From positions 13,712,622 to 13,776,621 of the forward strand of contig NC_092463.1 in assembly GCF_047495875.1 (NCBI RefSeq): 64,000 nucleotides of DNA, read 5' to 3'. The stretch's first letter is position 1, and each line of letters opens with the position of its first letter. Position numbers and translations under genes: made by a program. The notes under the pieces were generated by a model, which worked only from the letters and a program-made list of their open reading frames with translations, did no database searches and was not told where the DNA came from. This document shows positions 59,481 to 64,000 of the stretch, one piece after another. The stretch comes from Pithys albifrons albifrons. Its lineage: Eukaryota; Chordata; Aves; Passeriformes; Thamnophilidae.

Positions 59481-62400
59481 ATGAGAAAAACAGCAGGAGA
59501 AGGTAGCAAAGTAGAGTCTTGAATTTATAGGAGGTATAATACAATTGGATAGCTTGAAAGCCATCAACCAACCTTGACGGGTGCTGGGACATAGAATTCA
59601 GAGCACCTGAAGAACTACTGCTCTGTTAGGTGTATATATTGACAAACTGAATATATTTTAAAGTCACTGTTCAATCATTTTGCATTCACAACTTCCAGTT
59701 ATACTCTGCTGTGGCTATAGAGGTGGTGAATAAATCCACACAGAATGCAGTGGATACCTTTGGAAGCCTTCCAGTCTAGATGGCATTAGTCCTATGGACC
59801 CACAGCTCAGCGTATATTTGAGCCTCTTCTAGGAGGGTGAAAGACTTTGAATCCTTCCTGGAGGCTTTCTTTATATACTGGGTGTTGTTATACCAAAGCC
59901 TAGCTAGCTGCTATTTGGATAGGCAGAAATTATTCCAGTCACCAGTGTCACTATGAGTAAACAGCTTACATTCTGACATTTGAGATGGGTTGCCTTTGTT
60001 CTTCTGTTATTGCTTTTTTGGTTTATACAATCATATAATTTTCTTTCCAGACTAGAATGATCACATAACTCTTAAATAAAGCCCAATTGGAACTTCTCCC
60101 ACTCTCTCTATGAAACATATTTATGGAAATACATGTAGTACTAAGACTGTTTTGTACAGACATATTCAGATATGCATGTACATATATATGCATTTTTATA
60201 TGCTCATATAAATACATATGCATACATCTACGTATCCATTTTTTTATATATATTATAAACACATACATAAATGTAAGAAATCTATGTTGTAGTACTTCTG
60301 GCTTTATGCAGATACTTGTATCATCTCATTAACATGATTATTTCATAATCATTGTCTTTACCATTCTCAATAGATGTATTAGCCAGAATTAAAAAAAAAA
60401 AAAAAAAAGGAAATTGAAGAAATATTCTAGAAAGTGTGAGGTGAAAAAGATGGTACATGTTCAGTCAGTGCCACATTGCAGAGTGCAGAATGAATTAATA
60501 TGAGGCAAATGGTTTCTATTTTAAGCATATCTGACCACAGGATTCTTTGATTATATTTTGTGATTCTTTGATTGCCTGCATATAAATTAAAAATGAATGG
60601 ATATTTCTGGCAACACTCTTTGGTCATAGATTTAGAAAAAATAAAACAAACTTGATGTTACAAATACATATGTTATTTCCACCTATAATGAAAATGTTGG
60701 AAATAACTAAATCAGAAATATTCAATACTGAGGGAAGAATCTTAGGATTTAGTGCTTCAAAACCACAAACGTATAGCATGTAAACTAAAGAGGACTCTCT
60801 TTAGTAGTAGCATTTATAAAAGCAGAAACATACTTCAAGAGGTGTAATTATATGAGACATTTTATCTCCTTGGGTGGCTGGCTTTTGAGCTGATTTTTTT
60901 TACCATTTTATGAGGTATAGGCATAATTGGTCTAACTATACTGTTTTTCAATCTACAGCACTGTAAAAAAGGATGCTAGTTTAATTCCTTAATTAGGACC
61001 ACACTGTGGACCAAAACTACCTGGCCATGCTAGGGCATGAGGAAGAGTCATCTCTCTGCCAGTTCCTTTATCTCTCCATCTCTAAGCTGTAGGTATGGGA
61101 GGAGTACTCTATACATTTCTCTTTATCCTAGAGTGTGATAATAAAGGTGGTCTAGCAACAAGGAAACACTACCTCCATTCCCTCCACAGTCAGGAAAACA
61201 ATCTGCTATTGGCAAAGGTCTATAACTAGATGGTGTTTTTCCATCAGGGAAAGAACAATGCAATGTTTGGAATTAGCCTGGAGGTCTAGCTTGATTCATT
61301 GTCTTCATAGGATCTTGAGCAGGTACCCAGATACTTAGAGGAATTTGGAAATCTCATTTGTATTTAAACTGATCAGAGTTAGCTTCCTAAAGCATGATAT
61401 GGGCATGCAGATCTGTTCCACTCCCTGAGTTTGCTGTGAAAATAGATATATGAAACAGTACTTTGAGATGGCCCAGGTTCTCTGGCAGTATGAAATGATA
61501 ATGAGTATATTACTTCTAAGAATAGACGAGGCTGTGTTTTGAGGCAGAAACTGTCCTTTCTGTTCTTAGCAGTCCTTGGATATGCATAGGAATATTTCTG
61601 TTCTACTAATAAGATGAAAGACACTATGCTATGGTTTAATCAGTAGACTACTAAATGTTTTTTTACTGAACTGTGAACAATGGATTCATCACTGTTTCTG
61701 GCTGTTAAATATGGTGTCTTTTTTTCGAAATACCAGTGAACATAATGCGATAGAGCTGCTGGGTCTGTTGACAATTTTACACTAACTTTGCATTATTTCC
61801 AAGCTTTTATCTTAATTTGGTATCATTTTATTGCATTGATAACTAGAAGTAGCAAATCAGAAATTAGAAAGAAAGAAAACTGACACTGATTGATGTCCAA
61901 GTCTTTCTCCTGATTTGCTGATTAAACTCATCAATCTATATGCAGAAGAGATGTCCAATGCAAATGGAACCAACCAGCCTTAACGAAGTTGTGTTGTCAG
62001 CATACTAAAGGGAAAATGGGATCCTCATGGCAGATAGGGAAAACAAAACTAAACTAGAGACAGTCTGCTGCAAACAACATTTATTTAAGAGATGGTAAAT
62101 CACTATTTAAAACACGTTCTAAACGTGACAGTAAATCTTGTTGGCTAAACTAAATTAGAATGCATAGGAAACAAAAAAAATCAGGCTTGTTTGTGGGGGC
62201 CCTGGGCTGTGAGAAAACAGCTCTCAGTGCTCCTTCTAAACTCAGTAATCACCCAGCTTGTTTGGACAATGAATGTTAGTGGCACTAGGTAGAATATCCC
62301 ACTGCCCTGATGCTCTCTAGTTTTCTCAGATTGCTTCTTTCTCTTCCTCTTCTACTTACACAAGGACACTACATTCTCCTTCTTTTAACTGAGAGATCAT

Positions 62401-63735
62401 AAAAAGCTGTACCCCAACTTACATTAAATGAAGTATTTTATAGGTATTCACTGTATTTCCATTATTACTATATAAATCAAAACAATTAAGGGTAGAAAGT
62501 AACTGAAGAAAATGACCCAAACCCAGAAATGTTATTCTGGAAAAAAATCAACTTTTGCAAACTCTTTGATAAATGGTGCAAAGACAAAAGTGTGTGGCAT
62601 ATACAGACTCTTGCATCTAGAGATGGTTGAACTGAAAAAGGATCAAAACAAGTAAATATGCGAGAACTTTATAGAAATCTCCTGAGCATCTTTGGCCAAG
62701 CACATGTCAGCTAGCTCCAAAGAGAATAGTTCCAAAAATTTCCTCACAGTTTTTTAATTAGAGATGGTTGAACAAAGACCTTTTTTTCTTGAAGATTTAT
62801 TTGATTTTTCATGTTTTAATAGGATAAGAGTTTGATAGAAATGCATTGACTTTTTTATGTTTTTATTTTCTGTAGTTACTATTGCTAGCGCAATCATGTT
62901 TTGTGTAATTTTTTGTTAACAATATGATTTCCAAAGATCCTTGACCTAATTTTTCTTATCATCAATGCATTGTCAAGAATGAGACAACCTAGACTGATTG
63001 TGGAATCTAGAAAAAAAAGAAAGGGAAAGGAAAATATAATGGGTTTAGGCTACTTCAGCACATCCTTATTTAGAGTATCTATTTGTATCTATTCATAAAG
63101 TCACAGTGTTTTATAAATCAAAATTTTGAAGCCACTGCTCAGAAGCTGTGCATTACCTGAAAGGCTCTGTGATGTTAATTACAAACACGGGAACCTAAAA
63201 AGTCAAGTGTGAGGTCACCACTGCTAGATTTTAAGTTGACCATGACAGTGAAGTGAACAGTTCCTCAGGGTGTTCTTTGCACTCTACTCTCTGTGATTAC
63301 CAGTGGACAATGATTTCTATCAGTTGGAGACATGGACACAAATCTCAGTGCTCAACAAAGTCCTTTTCCTTGATGTTTCCAAGTGTTACATTTCATTTTA
63401 AAGTGTATTCTTTGCCTCTTAATATATGCTAACTATGTTCCTACAACTCATCAAGTGTTTGTTTTTGTGAATGCAAAGGAAAAGAAAAGCTATAAATCAC
63501 CTCCAATAATTTCTTAAAATAACTGTAAAGAAATAAAATACTTTAATGGATCTTTTCTGTCCTGCTTGATATAAAGTTAACACTCCATATCAAATTTATT
63601 CTTAAAAAAATCCTGAATAAAAAAAATCTAATTATATGAAAGTTAATAGATTTTTCTCTGCCTAGACTAAGATGCAATAGACTTAACTGAGGCAAAGAAT
63701 AGTCCACAGAAACATTACAAAATGTCTTCTAACAG
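59481..63735. other. No gene recognised; A18 run and AT-palindromic patch
   Basis: Background DNA. An alternating TATATATGCAT-type patch lies at 60170-60255 and an uninterrupted A run at 60391-60408. No retrocopied gene was recognised upstream of the A run, and no exon is supportable. Confidence 0.5.
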
Positions 63736-63915
63736 AAAGTTTAGGGAAGTGATGGAAAAAGAATCTGGGTGCTGTAGAGTCTCCATCATTAGAGGTCTTA
63801 AAGAACAGATTAGACAAGCAACTGTCAGGAATGGCATAGGAATAGTTGGTTTTGCCTTAGGGCAGAGGGATGGACTAGCTGACCTCTTGAGGTCATTTTC
63901 AGTCTTGTGATTGTG
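63736..63915 (+). mobile_element. Old CR1 LINE 3' fragment
   Basis: About 180 bp of diverged CR1 in sense orientation: TTTAGGGAAGTGATGGA, then GAGTCTCCATCATTAGAGG, AAGAACAGATTAGACAAGCA, ACTGTCAGGAATGGCATAGG, GGGCAGAGGGATGGACTAGC and TGACCTCTTGAGGTC, the last preceding the usual terminal TGTGATT. The 3' UTR type (CTGTCAGGAATGG, GACCTCTTGAGGTC) differs from the 31801 and 17284 copies and points to an older CR1 subfamily. Confidence 0.82.
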
Positions 63916-64000
63916 AATGAAAACATGCATCCTCTCCTAACTGCAATATAATCCGTCATCACTCAACACCATTTCCTTTCAGTGTCATGCATTCAACCTT
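63916..64000. other. Nothing seen
   Basis: Short AT-rich end of the window with no supportable feature. Confidence 0.5.

Noticed and set aside
60391..60408. Poly(A) tail of a retrocopy
   Set aside because: No recognisable source sequence or target-site duplication around it.
1..64000. CRISPR arrays, bacterial operons, phage or plasmid modules
   Set aside because: No regularly spaced direct repeats with unique spacers and no dense long ORFs; the repeats seen are eukaryotic transposons and microsatellites.

Overview
The window looks like bird nuclear DNA: AT-rich, intron- or intergenic-like, without bacterial-style gene packing. The evidence for a bird is several CR1 LINE fragments ending in the ATTCTATGATTCTGTG-type 3' end, three solo LTRs of avian endogenous-retrovirus type (TG...CA ends), and an RTE-clade LINE with a SINE built from it. 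A patchy RTE lineage of this kind (AviRTE) is known from only some bird groups and filarial nematodes. The species cannot be named from the sequence alone, and no complete host gene is visible.

Layout. 1-~3020 (- strand) is the 5' two-thirds of an RTE LINE: 5' UTR, apurinic-type endonuclease, then reverse transcriptase cut off by the window edge inside the catalytic motif. It is dead: two frameshifts, one nonsense codon and lost active-site residues. 17284-~19545 is a nested stack, a 5'-truncated CR1 on the - strand interrupted by two solo LTRs (17342-18088 and ~19054-19393). 21152-21453 is a compound pentanucleotide array and 22798-23416 a third solo LTR. 31801-32070, 37389-37452 and 63736-63915 are CR1 3' ends on the + strand. 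35210-35312 is a CTAT array and 35941-36274 a GGAA polypurine tract. 45113-45209 is an RTE/SINE tail fragment. 46876-47187 is a full-length SINE with a 5S-rRNA-derived head and 11-bp target-site duplications.

How the parts relate. The SINE body aligns with the 5' UTR of the LINE at the left edge and then jumps to a different 3' tail. The second tail fragment at 45113-45209 carries the same tail and the same terminal stem-loop. So 5S promoter + RTE 5' UTR + presumed RTE 3' end form one non-autonomous unit, probably mobilised by the LINE family. This is the most interesting system in the window.

The remaining ~55 kb is mostly unannotatable single-copy-looking DNA. A few short open stretches with good splice signals (best 52383-52569 +; weaker 36852-36945 +, 41354-41502 +, 30782-30898 +, 48597-48662 -) could be exons or conserved non-coding elements. 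None could be tied to a known gene, and ORFs of this size also arise by chance in 64 kb.
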